Shown piece after piece: positions 31,454 through 43,522 of a stretch of DNA of 64,000 nucleotides; the stretch's first letter is position 1, and every line of letters begins with the position of its first letter. A program made the position numbers and the translations under genes. The DNA is from Pochonia chlamydosporia 170 (lineage: Eukaryota > Ascomycota > Sordariomycetes > Hypocreales > Clavicipitaceae). The stretch spans positions 3,045,001 to 3,109,000 of the forward strand of contig NC_035795.1 in assembly GCF_001653235.2 (NCBI RefSeq), given 5' to 3'. The notes beneath the pieces are model-generated. The model had not been told where the DNA came from, made no database searches, and saw only the letters and a list, made by a program, of their open reading frames with translations.

Positions 31454-32703
31454 ATGGCTTCAACCACGCTCTACCCCAAACCCTCCCTGGGCCAGAAGCT
31501 CGACCTACTCCCAGCTCTCGGATCGCTCGTCTTCGCAACCTTCGCCGCCCTGGCCACCAGTTTCCGACGAGGTCCCAATGATGAGCCCTCGTTGTATTTA
31601 CACGTCGTCTACGCGGCGGTGCGGAAACTTGTAGTTCGTCTATCCGCGCCGCAATTACAGTAGGACCCTGACATAACCCTCAGCCGTATCAACAGAAGCT
31701 AACTTGATGTCACAGATGGGTGTTCGCACACACACCCACCGTGTACAAACAACAAGCAAAGTCCTACAAAATGGACCAGCGCACAATCGAGCTCAACCAC
31801 GGCGGCAAAGGCCACTGGATTGGAAACCCAGATGCCGAACACGTCCTCATCTGGTATCACGGTCAGCCACACCTCAACCTCACACTCACCAACAACTAAC
31901 TCCTCCAGGTGGCGGCTTCACTCTTCCCGCCCTAGAAGGCCACCTCAAATACTTTCTCAAACTCGTCAAGTCGCGCCCCAGTAAAGACCTCGCTGTTTTC
32001 TTCCTCTCCTACACGCTCGCCCCGACGGGCAAATACCCCACGCAGCTGACTCAAGCCGTCGAAGCCCTGCGGTACATTGTTACGCAAACGCAGCGCAAGC
32101 CCTCGCAGGTCATTATCGGTGGTGACTCTGCGGGCGGGAATCTCGTGTCTGGTGTTTTGGCACATCTTACGCATCGACACCACGCGATTGAGGAGTTGAC
32201 GCTGAGTGAGCCCCTTAGAGCGGCTGTCCTTATGGCTCCGTGGACGGCGCTGGACAAGAATGAAGTCAAGTTGAGTTCGTATGATGGCGCGGACATCATT
32301 ACGGGAACGGCGTTGAACACCTGGGCGGCGAATTATATGGGCGGCCAGAAACCGGATTACTATACGGATGCGTCGAGCGCGCCGGCAGATTGGTTCAAGG
32401 GTCTGCCGGTGAGTAAGATATTAGTGCTGGCGGGGCAGAATGAGACGCTGCTGCCGAGTATTAATGAATTTGTCAAGAATCTCGAGGTGAGTTTCACTTT
32501 GGTCTGGGGAAGGATGTCCGTGCTAATGTATGTAGGCGGGTTATGGGCCCGTGGAGTTTTATGTGGCGGAGAGGGAGGCGCATATTGCGCCGTTTGTGAA
32601 TCTGGTGTTTTATTATGGTGCGCCGACGGGGCAGGGGAATAAGTTGAGGGTGTGGTTGGAGGATGTGGTTGCGGCGAGGGATGAGGACTATGATCATGTG
32701 TAG
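31454..32703 (+). CDS. Alpha/beta hydrolase fold-3 (HSL-like) esterase
   Basis: Four exons, 31454-31659, 31716-31861, 31909-32486 and 32536-32703, with introns of 56, 47 and 49 bp; 365 residues. Seen: an N-terminal hydrophobic helix (about 16-34), the oxyanion motif HGGGF (117-121) formed across intron 2, the nucleophile elbow GGDSAGGN (Ser about 191), an acid candidate in the LAGQNETLLPS segment and the late His (about 326) in AEREAHIAPF. This is the hormone-sensitive-lipase-like family; fungal members deacetylate sterols or hydrolyse small esters. The catalytic set looks complete, so it should be active. The last exon is strongly G-ending in codon use, unlike its neighbours. The N-terminal helix suggests ER attachment. 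The substrate is unknown. Confidence 0.87.
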
Positions 32704-34191
32704 GGTGTTGCTTGCCTTGATGGATACTTGCATGGATGGAGGAGGATTAATGTGGTTGGGGTGAGGTTGATGAATGATCATGGTGGAATGGGCTTGGTGT
32801 CTGCGGGTGTTGATGTCCGCATCAAATGGTTGATGAACCATCGTGATATACCGGCTTACATTGTAGCTTGACATGGATTGAATGTAAGGGTATTGATATT
32901 GATGGGTTTAGAGGGAAAATGTGGTGCTTTGCTTGGTCAAATGTCGGTATTTAGCCAAAATGCCTCTCCTAGGGGTCAAGTGATTGATCAGCCTCTTCAC
33001 CACGCATAAAGTATGGTAGTTCCATATTCCACAAGCATTCCACAAGCATTCCACAAGCATCAAACCGCCCGCCGCCCTGTCGGCGGAGAAATATGATGAA
33101 ACTATCACAGACTCGTCTTCTACGAATCGTTACCGCAAGTAAGCAAGACGTCCCAGAATTCCTCAGTATTATCGTCAACGAACCAAACTGCAAATACTAC
33201 TAATTTCATTTCTACGCGGGAATGGTCAGACTTGGAGGCCGATGGTTGTTTGGAAGTACTGGGCAATGAGCACAATATGTGTCGCAGGACACAGCTCTTC
33301 TCCCATTTTTGCAAGTTTCCAAGGTGGTCAAATCCCGTGCAATGAGCTGTCACAACAAATCAGACACAGGGACCAATTCATACAGGATGACTACCCCACT
33401 TGCAACCCTCTGAGGACGAAATTACCATCCATGATGAATCACTGACAACAGCCACTTTACTATTTTGCAAAACATCACCCTGCCATTCATCTAGGGTAGC
33501 CATTGTTGACCCAAACAAAGCAACCATCCACTGAGACTCCACGTTCTGTGGATTAAATATGGGCCTTCTGGATCCAAAAGGGGAGGCGGGTCCATCCCCC
33601 AACCAGCATGATTGGCTTATTGGGCTGATCTGTCCCTGGCCGTTACACCACCGTCACCACAGCAACCAAATCATTTCCCATCTCGCAGCTCTGACAACAT
33701 GGCACCAGTTGGCCAGGGTTGAACAACAAACGAACAGACGTCACCGAGTGGATGCAGACGCATTTTGTCCCAATTTATGCAATTCATGCACCTGGCTTGT
33801 TTCTCGTTCACGACCCATGAATTTCAACTGCACTCCGACACATTCGCGCTCTTGCTTTTTGCACTCGACATCACTTCCCCCATCTCTCTCCTTACCTGTA
33901 CATGTTTTGCCTGTTTGAACATTTTTCAAGTCATTAGATTTTTGTTTTTGGACGACCGCCAACTATATACCACTCGGATCGATCTTCTCTTGTTGCTTTA
34001 CTTGGCCCCTTGATTCCGAAACCGATGTATTGATCCACCATTCACGCATTCACGACCTGCATCAACGGCTTTGGACAACACGCCCCTTTCGTATTGCGTT
34101 CATTCAGGGCTTCGAGTACTTCATCGTCAACGAAGGCAAGATTAGATAAACGATTTGAAAGCCACAGACGAGTGTCTCTGAGCTGTGCAAA
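32704..34191. other. Intergenic region with a small tandem repeat
   Basis: This 1488-bp region shows no credible gene. It includes three perfect copies of the 11-mer ATTCCACAAGC (33026-33058) and the kinesin promoter and 5' UTR. Confidence 0.45.
33026..33058. repeat. 11-bp tandem repeat, three copies
   Basis: ATTCCACAAGC is repeated three times without change at 33026-33036, 33037-33047 and 33048-33058. Confidence 0.85.
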
Positions 34192-37100
34192 ATGGCGGCT
34201 GCGGGACAATCATCCATCACTGTTGCCGGTATGATGCTGTCTGCGATTCACGCAATGACATGGAATGCTGATGCTTTATAGTTCGCGTGCGACCGTTTAC
34301 CATTAGAGAAGCTGCCCAGCTGTACGTACGACCCCATAGCAAAATGTTCGGACCGAAATATTAATCGAGCATAGACAAAAATCAGATGACAGCCCCGTCT
34401 TTCTCGGAGATGGCTCCCTCGCTGGCCCAGCCCCAAAACTACACCAGCGTGGGCTAAGGAGTGTAATCAAGGTCGTAGATGACCGATGTCTGTATGTACC
34501 GTCATTCACTTTGCTTGTCATCCCTTTCTGATACTGACGTGATTAGCGTTTTTGACCCCCCAGAAGACAACCCCGTCCAACGGTTCTCCAGATCTGTCGT
34601 CCCTACGTCCAAAAAAGTCAAGGACCAGGTCTTTGCTTTCGATCGCGTTTTCGACGACAACACCACACAGTCTGACGTCTACGAAGGCACAACCAAAAAC
34701 TTACTAGATAGCGTCCTCGACGGTTACAATGCCACCGTATTTGCCTACGGAGCTACCGGTTGCGGAAAGACACACACCATTACCGGTACCGCTCAACATC
34801 CAGGCATCATTTTCCTGACCATGCAGGAACTCTTCGAGAAGATTGATGAACGGAGTCAGGATAAATCGACAGAGCTTAGTTTGAGCTACCTTGAGATCTA
34901 TAACGAGACCATTCGAGATCTTTTGGTACCTGGCGGTAGCACGACGGGCTTGATGCTCAGAGAGGACAGCAATCAAGCTGTGACAGTATTCGGGTTGACG
35001 AGTCACCACCCCAAAAACGTCCAAGAAGTCATGGATATGATTATCCAAGGCAATGAATATCGAACGGTATCCCCGACAGAAGCGAACGCCACGTCATCTC
35101 GATCACATGCGGTATTGCAAATAAACATCTCCCAAAAAGACAGAAACGCAGACGTCAATGAGCCGCACACCATGGCTACGCTTAGCATCATTGATTTGGC
35201 TGGGTCGGAGCGTGCCTCAGTTACCAAGAACCGCGGCGTTCGTCTAACCGAAGGTGCAAACATCAACAAATCGCTGCTCGCCTTGGGTAGCTGCATCAAC
35301 GCACTCTGCGACAAACGTCAGCGCGCACACGTTCCCTACCGCAACAGCAAACTCACCAGACTTCTCAAGTTTTCGCTCGGCGGCAACTGCAAGACGGTCA
35401 TGATTGTGTGCGTGTCGCCTTCTAGTGCCCACTTTGATGAGACGCAGAATACGCTGCGCTATGCAAACAGGGCCAAGAATATCCAAACCAAGGTCACCCG
35501 CAACGTCTTCAACGTCAATCGACATGTCAAGGACTTCTTGGTCAAGATTGACGAGCAGATGGCCCTTATCAATGAGCTCAAGGCGCAACAAAAGGACGCA
35601 GAACAGATATTCTTTGCCAAGTTCCGAAAGCAATGCGAGAAGCGGGACAGTGTGGCCCATGAAGGTGTTTTGCGACTTCGAGCGGCGTACGATAATTCTG
35701 CAGCAGAGCGTCAGGAACGAATCAACACAATGAAGAAGCTCAAGGCTTTTGAGAGGCGAATTGCCATGTTGACGGGATGGATTACGGCATTCGATACTGT
35801 GTGTGAGCAGAGAGCAGACAACGACGCCATGCCTCAGAATCTGACCGCCATTCGAAAGACTGCCCAAGGGATTCTCGTCGAACTTGAGAATAGCCGTCAA
35901 CATATCCATCAGAAATTGGAAAAAGCTGCCTGGGAGCGAGCTCTCGATACTGCACTGTCCCATAGCCTGCAGCAACTCGAGGGTCTGGAAGGTGCTGACA
36001 CAGGTGAACACGCTGCCTTGACACGAGAGGCAGAGCTCCTCAAGACCAACTTTGGCCGTGAGGCGTACCGTGAAGTCCTCGAGCAGGAAAAGCTTGGAGA
36101 CGCAGCCATGATGCAAATGCTGCTTACGGCGCAGTTTGAGATGCTGGCGTCGCTCTCTGATACTCTGGCCATGGATGAGGAGAGCGCTGTTGCGCAGGCT
36201 AAGCAGATTATTCACAAGCTTCTTGAGACGGGATACACGGCTGCCGGGCAGGTTGTCAAACCTGACGGCTCCCTTCCCGTTATTGAGATATTCCCTCCAA
36301 CCCGCAAAGGCACACCAAAGAGGAAGAAGAGCTTGACAGGCTACGTCAAACCCATTGCGCCTCCGGCGCTGGCCGCCGTACAAAACGAGCATGCCTATGC
36401 TAGCCCCATGAAGTCGTCGCCAAGAAGACGTAAGGTGTTTGGTGCGGCGAGGAAGGGCGTTAGTTTCACCCCAGTCAAAAAATCCAAGCCCAGAGGTGTG
36501 CGATGGCGAGACGACGAAAGCGAGGACGGGACCCTGGCCGACTTTGCCAACACACCACAACAAATGGACACTTCTCCAGATCAGTCATCAGCAGAGAAGA
36601 CTCCTGTACCGCCTGCGCAGCCATCGTATCTAGTCGAGGATGAGACGAGCATCGAAACGTCGAGTCCAAAGATCGAGACACCAGACGATGAGCAGGCAGC
36701 TGCTCCCACTGCCCGGCCGGGTGGTCGATTCCAAGCAGGATTTCTCTCCAAGGGCCGGATGTCGATGCAGCCGCAAGGATCGCCCTCACTGCAAGCCCCA
36801 ACCTTTAGCAGAAGCGTATCATCCAGCTCGCCAGACCCTGCTGGAAGGACGTCACCGCTGCGGGCATTGGATGTCGCCAAAACTGGCAACATGTCACCAC
36901 CACCTCTGCCAACGCCGTATCGAAGCAGGCTAAGCCCGCCACAGCCAGCGTCCCTCAAGGCTATTATGGACGAGAACAACCCTCCAGCTCAAGGGACTCC
37001 AAGCTCTGGGTCTGGGTCGGGGTCTGGGTCAGACTCGGAATCCAGCATAATTGACGCCCGCAAGCTGCGCAGTGCGATGCAGTCAGCCAAGGCTCGTCGA

Positions 37101-37484
37101 CCGAGTGCACTGGGAGGTCCAGCCGCCGGCAATGGACGACGAGTTTCCTCGATCACAGCGATCCCCGAAAGATCAATGCCGCGGCCCAGCATGCCAGCAG
37201 CATTGGCCAGCAGCACAAACGGGATATCAAGAGCCCGTCGAGGCAGCCTAGAGCGGCGAAAGAGTCCTCCTCTTGTGTGCTCACCCGAGTTTAAAGGGGA
37301 CCGAAGTTTGACGGCGGGTCAAGCCAGGCGGATGAACCTGGGTGGGAGCGTGCGAGTTGAGAATGCGGCTAGCAGCCCCCGAGATGGCCTGAAGGATGCT
37401 CCTCGACGCGTTACTATTAGTGTCGGGTCGACGCCCGCATCGCATCGACGCCAGGAGAGTCGGGGGGCCACGGCATGGCGGTGA
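34192..37484 (+). CDS. Kinesin-8-type motor protein (Kip3/KipB-like)
   Basis: Four exons, 34192-34228, 34282-34321, 34375-34491 and 34547-37484, with introns of 53, 53 and 55 bp clustered at the 5' end; 1043 residues. Seen: an N-terminal motor (about 8-375) opening ITVAVRVRPF, P-loop GATGCGKT (133-140), switch I NATSSRSH, switch II DLAGSE, and YRNSKLTRLLKFSLGG. Coiled-coil-like segments with many charged residues follow (about 385-620). The C-terminal third is a low-complexity Ser/Pro/Arg tail that includes a (GS)n run coded by a TCTGGG-type repeat near 37008-37032. N-terminal motor, medium length and the NPVQRFSRS insertion fit kinesin-8, plus-end-directed motors that shorten microtubules and position nuclei and spindles. 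Confidence 0.9.
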
Positions 37485-38456
37485 TTGTGATTGATGAGAA
37501 TATTTCTATCCATGTACATTTTTGTCTTGTCCACCGTCTTATGCAAGGCTGGTGGAGGATGCCGGTTACGATTTCATAATTTATTTGGCAAGGTCTGGCG
37601 TTTGGAAGTGCGCATCATATCTATCGCACGATGAATGAGTTTTGTACTTGAATAGCAGAATGTAGAGTTTCACTCATCACATATTATTTGAAGTGTCGCT
37701 GTTCAATATGCATGACGGTATGCGTGCGTGTACGTGGGTAAAGAGGCGAGGTAGCCCTGCCTTCCCTTTCACTGAGATGTCATGATTCAAGTAGATTGGT
37801 CGTGTCATCTACTGTTGTTGTCTACTTTGATGCACATTGCGCTTTGAGTTATACTTTGTCGTTTTGTATGTACTATGTCATTGAGCGTTTTGTCGGGCTT
37901 TGCGTATTCACTATTGGTCCTGGTTGCACATATATGATTGTATGCACTAATTAGTCATGCTTCGACTTCTTTTGCGGTTTGTATGCTCTAAAGGCTGGAT
38001 GGCTTTAATTGTTGCAGTTGACTTGTGTGTACTATAGCTGCGATGTAATGAATGATATTACAAAGTGTGTGGTCCGTCCGCTGGTTCATTCACTTTGTGG
38101 CGCCCTCTTGTACTGGTTTGTATGTCTATCAAGTGTGCATGTCCACTATACGACGCTGGATGTGGCTCGCTGTTCATGATTTAAATACATATTGTTCGCG
38201 TTGCACATTCATTCTGTAAGCATGTCTTTCCCATGTTGCAGTTGGTTTGCATGCCCCTTATAAAGCTGATGCTCTTCTCATCGTGCCGTCGGTTCGTATG
38301 TCACTCAAGTTTCCCACGTCTCTATTCTTTTACAGTTGTTTAAGACGTCTTGGGGTGGTCGCGACTACCCGCAACAGACTGTGCTTTCCTGCGAAGCGCT
38401 CGTTTGTTGTCCCCTAACCATCATTAGTCCACGTGGTGCGAGAGCCATCAGATCAC
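37485..38456. other. Intergenic region between convergent genes
   Basis: This 972-bp TG-rich stretch lies between the 3' ends of the kinesin and copper transporter genes. No gene is seen. Confidence 0.4.
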
Positions 38457-39149
38457 CTACCCGAGGGGGAGAGTCTCCCACTGGAAAATGAATGCGCCGA
38501 AGAATGAGCCGAGAAAGATACATAGGAGGAGGTAGCCGTTGTAGTACATTGCGAGCTAAGGCCAGTTTGTTAACTCATGGTTGAATCAGAGTGGCAGTGG
38601 GCCCAGGGAGAACTGACCAGCATGAGAATATAGGCAACGAAAAAAGCCAACAGGTGCAAGAATGCCCGAATACCCTGCTGCCAAACGTTGGGTCGAAACG
38701 GAGGAATCACGGCACAAGCCGCCCCAGTAGCTACCGCGGCGCCGTCCTTGCTGCTAACAGAATCGGAGGCGCCAGCGACAGCAGGGCTGGAAGAGGTTTG
38801 GAACTTGGACACGTGTTGACGGACGAGGAATCTGTCATACTCCTTGATGGAGCGGCGGAGGAACTCGAGAGCCATGCCGAGGAGAAAGACGCCGATGCAG
38901 GAACCGGCAAACATGCCGGTTGATGTGATTTTCCATTGCGAGGAGAGGAAACACGAGTCGATGGTGTTGAGGTTGAAGAGCATCTGCATTACTGTTAGCC
39001 CTTGCCTAGATGGACCGGGGGAAAGGCTATCGCACGGAAATCTTGCATCCGTTGCCCATGCCGCCCATTCCGCCTCCGCTGGCGGTAGGTTTTGGCATAT
39101 TCATCGTTGGGGTGGCCGTCATGTCCATGGTCATGGTGGAGTGGTCCAT
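38457..39149 (-). CDS. Ctr-family copper transporter
   Basis: Three exons, 39149-39036, 38983-38618 and 38555-38457, all phase 0, with introns of 52 and 62 bp; 192 residues. Seen: a methionine-rich N-terminus (repeated MxM/MxxM within residues 1-39), CKISMLFNLNTIDSCF before the first membrane helix, a long loop with a Ser/Ala-rich insert, the MxxxM motif (MLLAM) of helix 2 created across intron 2, and GxxxG (GSFFG) in helix 3. These are the hallmarks of Ctr trimers that import Cu(I) across the plasma or vacuolar membrane. The start is the ATG opening the Met-rich region; the frame is open further upstream but has no ATG. The Ctr3-like form is the closest guess. Confidence 0.9.
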
Positions 39150-40365
39150 GTTGAATGAGATGCTACCGATGCTATCGATGCTTGGAAAGTCAGCAGAGGA
39201 TGCTTTTGTAGACGCGTAGAGAAGTGAGACACTGACAACACAATGTGAGACTTGCGTCGAGTACTTCGTACTTGGTACCGAGACAAGGCAGACTGTGTCT
39301 TACCGTCAAGTGGACTGAACTTTAGAAGTAGAAGGAAAGAGTACTGCGAGACGTGCCACGAAAGCCGTATTTAAAGCTTCGTGCGGCCTGGACTACGGAA
39401 GTTTATCGAATCGTCGATTTAAATTGAGCTGGTGAAACCTTGCCTTGTGTGGTGTCTAAACTAGCGCATTAATTTGCGCTTCCCTAAGGATGGCATGTGC
39501 TTTGTTTTCTGTCAGCCTCGTGATGCTGGGATTGAGGTACCGAGTACGCGACCAGGTGTTGTGAATGACCATGTTGGACGGTCATCAGCTGGTGATGAGG
39601 CGACGAGAGCATTTGAGCAAGTTTTTTTTATTTGTGAGGCGATGGATGTGGATGTGGATGCTGTCAGTGTCAAGTTACTGGGTCCAATCTCGTCTGGTCT
39701 GATCCGATCGAAAGATAAAGTGCCAAGACGCTATTGACAGCTGGCGCAGGTGCTGGCTGCATTGGGGAGGAACGAAGGACAAGCGGCAGATGTTATTGGC
39801 TATCTTTTGGGCTAGCGCCGGGAGTCGGCTGCTGCTTGAAGTTTAATTTGTGACAATGTTGGTTGAGCAAATACTCGGCACATGTGCTCATGGAGATCGA
39901 GTTTGGTTGACGGGGAAATGGTGGATTTCTGGCTTCAATGTTGTCGGTTTCTTATCAGCTGGGTTGGAGATGATTTAATAGTAGTGCACAGGTACGGCTC
40001 ACCTTTAATTAGGAGGGGACCGTCGTCAGCAGGGCCATTGCTCGCACAAGAAATTCACCGACTCATGTAGGCACCCGTGTCGTACTCTGTGCAACGTGAA
40101 CGTCGCCATCAAGAGTCAACACGTATTTGAGGCAGCAAGAAGCCATTGAGTACAAGACGCTACTTTGAGTTGCTGTACCTAATTTACGTACATGCAACCA
40201 TTGGCTCAATTTGCCAGACATATCCCAAAAAGGATCGCATTTCCCAACCAGAGTTATGCCGTTGCATGACGCTGCCACATGCGGCATCCAAAATACGCCA
40301 CTGATATCCCAAAAACAAAGCACCGTGTCCGTTGATATACCCGTACTCCCTACTCCGTAAATCGA
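39150..40365. other. Intergenic region upstream of the copper transporter
   Basis: This 1216-bp region holds the transporter promoter, with a TATTTAAA-like element at about 39369-39376. TACTCCGTA occurs at 40351-40359. No gene is seen. Confidence 0.35.
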
Positions 40366-40676
40366 TCAACCAGCGCGTCCAATTGTGCTGGCAGCGACGA
40401 GAGCTATCCCTGGTCTTCCCTGTGCGATAGTGGAAGCTGCCGTGGGGGTCTTTGAAGGACGCACCCTACAACCTCTGTTAGGTGCCTTTCTATTATTTCC
40501 AGTCACAACACGTATACTCACTCCGTAGGTGAGTCCATTGGTTGGAATCCATCTCTAGGAATACGCGTGGGAAACCTGCGGTGCTGCAGCCTCTCATCCG
40601 TGGCGGTCCGGCGATCGCGTGCATCTCGTGTGCCTTCTGAGGCGGCATCATCGATTGAGGAACAGCAGTTGCCCAT
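40366..40676 (-). CDS. Small predicted N-acylated protein (MGNCC start)
   Basis: Two exons, 40676-40522 and 40474-40366, with a 47-bp intron (GTGAGT donor, CTAAC branch, CAG acceptor); 87 residues. Seen: the N-terminus MGNCCSS is a strong fit to N-myristoylation at Gly2 and palmitoylation at Cys4/Cys5, which would tether it to a membrane. The rest is polar and arginine-rich, with no known domain. Without splicing the frame would stop after 52 residues; the intron is preferred because its signals are good and it extends the frame. A TATATAA element lies on this strand about 65 bp upstream of the ATG. Short MGNCC proteins are found across fungi with unknown function. Existence moderate, function unknown. 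Confidence 0.55.
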
Positions 40677-40740
40677 TTTGGCGGCCTGTGGTGGCTTCTG
40701 ACGAGTGTTCTGGAAGAGAAGGGAAAGTAAGAGAGATGGC

Positions 40741-40750
40741 TTATATACGT
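40741..40750 (-). promoter_or_regulatory. TATA-like element for the MGNCC gene
   Basis: The minus strand reads GTATATAAGC here, about 65-75 bp upstream of the ATG at 40676, a plausible TATA box position. Confidence 0.45.
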
Positions 40751-41779
40751 GTACTTGTGGTGACTGTGAAGTAAGTATAGGATGGCTGTGCTGTGAACGC
40801 ATTGAAAGATGAAACGAAAGGAAACGTGCTGCTGTAGAAAAGAAAAAATAGAGCCCTTGTTACACAAAGATGTTAATCACGAATGACGACGAGCTTGGTG
40901 CTTCCATTTTGGAACAACGAGCTGTGTGCCGTGTGGTTTGTGGTCTTTGTTTGCTTGTGAACAGTGTCTTTGTGGTGATTCCGAGTGTCGCCAAATCTTC
41001 AGCGCGCTTTATAGTCATTGGCTTGGATGTATATTTATTAGAATGATTGGGGGCCAAGAACATGTCAAACGTGCGTGGGAATTGGGAGAACTTGAATCCA
41101 GATGGCATTTCGGCGAGGAGAGGCTCAACCTGCGGGTGCATTTGTACCTTTCGCGTAATATTGTTGGCATCTTCAAAATGAGCAACTTGTCTTAATTCTG
41201 TGCGAAAACATTGTTGCGGTTACTAATCTCATCCACGGCCCTGTAATAAAAACACACATCACAGCCTCGATGGTAATTGTCACCAAAGATCACTGAACTT
41301 GTGGAACAGTTCATCGACTTTCATCGAACTTCATGTCTCTGTGAACCCGCAAGACGCTCAAATAGCAACAGCGCTGAATGACAAAGAAACAGCTGACGTG
41401 GCGCACTCTTTACTTTCCAGAACAGTTGAAACACAGTGAAAGAGTTCAATGAGGCACAGGCGAAGACGTTCGTTTCACCTTGGAAGCTAACAAAGCCCAG
41501 CACAAATGCAGCATGTACGTCTCACACCTCTGTCAAGTCCGCCAGGAATAGCGACTAAATTGCGTGCATCGCCAAACATGAACGTGTATCATGAGTGTAC
41601 GTGTCTCATGCCAAGTTAATTATAGCCTTCATGAGGCTGGCACACATGAACCTGTTGATGCTCGAAGTATTTAAATCCCACAATTCGTCTTTGTTTTTCC
41701 AAATAATGCACGCATTTCTTTACCTCTACCACATTCACAGAAAACGTCTGCCAGCATTTTCAGCTCTTAAACAAACACC
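40751..41779. other. Intergenic divergent region
   Basis: This stretch between the MGNCC gene and the gene at 41780 shows no credible gene. GTATTTAAATCC at about 41667-41678 is a possible TATA element for the downstream gene. Confidence 0.35.
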
Positions 41780-42334
41780 ATGGCGAACGACGCAAACGCC
41801 ACCGGCAGCTCCCAAGAGGGGATTCAAGCGGCAACTACGAATTCAGAGTACGACAATATCACTGTAAAAGCTTCGACGATAGAGGATAGAATATTGTTTC
41901 GAAACATACTGAAACAGAGCAAAAGAAAGCACGGAAACTCGTACAACATCGTCGAAAGAACCCCCGAAGGTTATCGCTTGGAACTTGCTCCTGGTGCAAC
42001 GGTCGATAACGGCGTTCCACTGGCATATGAGGACATTTCGAGATGGGAAGACAGTCAGAAGCGAAAAGACTACCCTTGCATAAAGGTTCTCCGACCCTTC
42101 AAAGAGGACCGCGCTCCTCGTGCTCCTCCCGAATACCCAAATGATGTGATCAAAGACTCCCGAGGCGTTCTCGTTAGTCGTCACTACTCTGGAGTATATG
42201 AAGACCTGAAAGGGGATCTATGGATTGATGGAGGCTCCGAAATTCAGTACCGTGACGAGAGTAAGGATTGCGTTGCGAAAGCAGCAAAGGAAAATCCGGA
42301 GGCGAAGATAAAAGATTGCATTTCTGGGTTGTGA
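41780..42334 (+). CDS. Hypothetical protein
   Basis: A single exon of 184 residues, unrecognised. It has no signal peptide or membrane helix. The N-terminal 30 residues are Ala/Ser/Thr-rich; the rest is highly charged, mixing lysine and acidic residues (for example RWEDSQKRKDYP and DESKDCVAKAAKEN). Two cysteines sit near the C-terminus. A TATA-like element lies about 105 bp upstream and the ATG context (AACACCATGG) is good, so it is probably a real cytosolic or nuclear protein. No function can be proposed. Confidence 0.6.
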   Translation: MANDANATGSSQEGIQAATTNSEYDNITVKASTIEDRILFRNILKQSKRKHGNSYNIVERTPEGYRLELAPGATVDNGVPLAYEDISRWEDSQKRKDYPCIKVLRPFKEDRAPRAPPEYPNDVIKDSRGVLVSRHYSGVYEDLKGDLWIDGGSEIQYRDESKDCVAKAAKENPEAKIKDCISGL

Positions 42335-43522
42335 GGGATACATGATCCTCTTTTAGCGGAATCTGTGCTTCTCGGCATTGGGTGCGGATGGTAGATGCTA
42401 TGGATCTGGAAGTGAGGCTAGGGAGATAGGTGTTCAATTGACCGATACGTTAAGTTTCATGTCTCCGTGCCTCGTTTTGGGCCTGTATTTGAACATGGAG
42501 GATGACTTGCCAGTTCTGAACCACCTCCCCGAGTGTCCCCGACATACACTCGGGCTTCCACACGACTGCGCGGCAGCGGATACATTGCTAAGATACCATC
42601 AACGTAATCCATTGTACTCAAGTGTTTATGTTACTCTCGCGCATCCAGATACGTATCTCAAGTGCCTACCACTAGCTCAAATCTGTCCTCTTCATCTGAG
42701 CAGCATCCCTCCCACAATACCAAGAGAACAAAACATTGCACATCAAAGTCTATCCCTGTGAAATTTCTGACCATCTCGCAAACTGTAAACTCGAAATCGA
42801 ACGCAAGCTTACTAAATGAAAAAATTGTAAAATTGGTTTCTCTAGCGCCAAATAGGCATTTAGCCATGGTTAGAATTATGTCAAATAAGCTGCCGCATTT
42901 GCACGCAGAAAGAGTCACCAAATCAGGCCGCGTAGCTAATGTGCCTTACTGAGTTTGAAGTCGAACTCTCAAGTTGACTTTGAGTCTCTAAGCGCGTGAC
43001 TGATAAACCTACAAGCAGCCATGGACAAGCCTTTTGCCCTCCAACTTCGTAGTTGCATCACGCGGATGGTATGCTCACTGCTTCATCTGCCTGAATGAAC
43101 GAATATTCGGTATTACTTTCGAAAATGATACAAAAGCTCAACCATTGCAATTGCGCAGTTAGGATTTGGAACCACAACCTTCGCCGAAGCTTGGTGGTCA
43201 TGCTGAAAAGTTTGTTCTTTGGCAGTGGTTGTGCGTCGTGTATAACTTAAATAACAAGGTTAGGCGCAATCACAAAGTTACTTCCTTGCGAAAAACTTAC
43301 TTGAGGAGTGGAAGAGATGCCGTGCTATATAAAGTCGGCTCTTGCTAACCATTCGTATCTCTTTGACAATCGGTAAAGACAACGAAACATTTGAGAACCA
43401 ACATTCCAGCACTTATCTGAACAGTTTCAAATACCACCCAGCAAAGTCCACCAGCTGTATAGAGCCTGACACCCTAAGCAAACATCTTCCTGTTTCACTT
43501 CTTCTCACAGACATCTCTCATC
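42335..43522. other. Intergenic region
   Basis: This 1188-bp region shows no credible gene. A good TATA box, CTATATAAA (43325-43333), lies about 190 bp before the aspartyl-protease-like ATG. Confidence 0.4.
43325..43333 (+). promoter_or_regulatory. TATA box of the aspartyl-protease-like gene
   Basis: CTATATAAA, followed by pyrimidine-rich sequence and an ATG at 43523. Confidence 0.5.

Noticed and set aside
31056..31634. 192-codon frame overlapping the start of the esterase gene
   Set aside because: Ser/Pro-rich out-of-frame translation; the esterase frame at 31454 has a full conserved domain and good introns.
35244..36563. 439-codon open frame antisense to the kinesin gene
   Set aside because: It lies wholly opposite a conserved kinesin exon, has no domain features and is explained by the codon bias of the sense strand.
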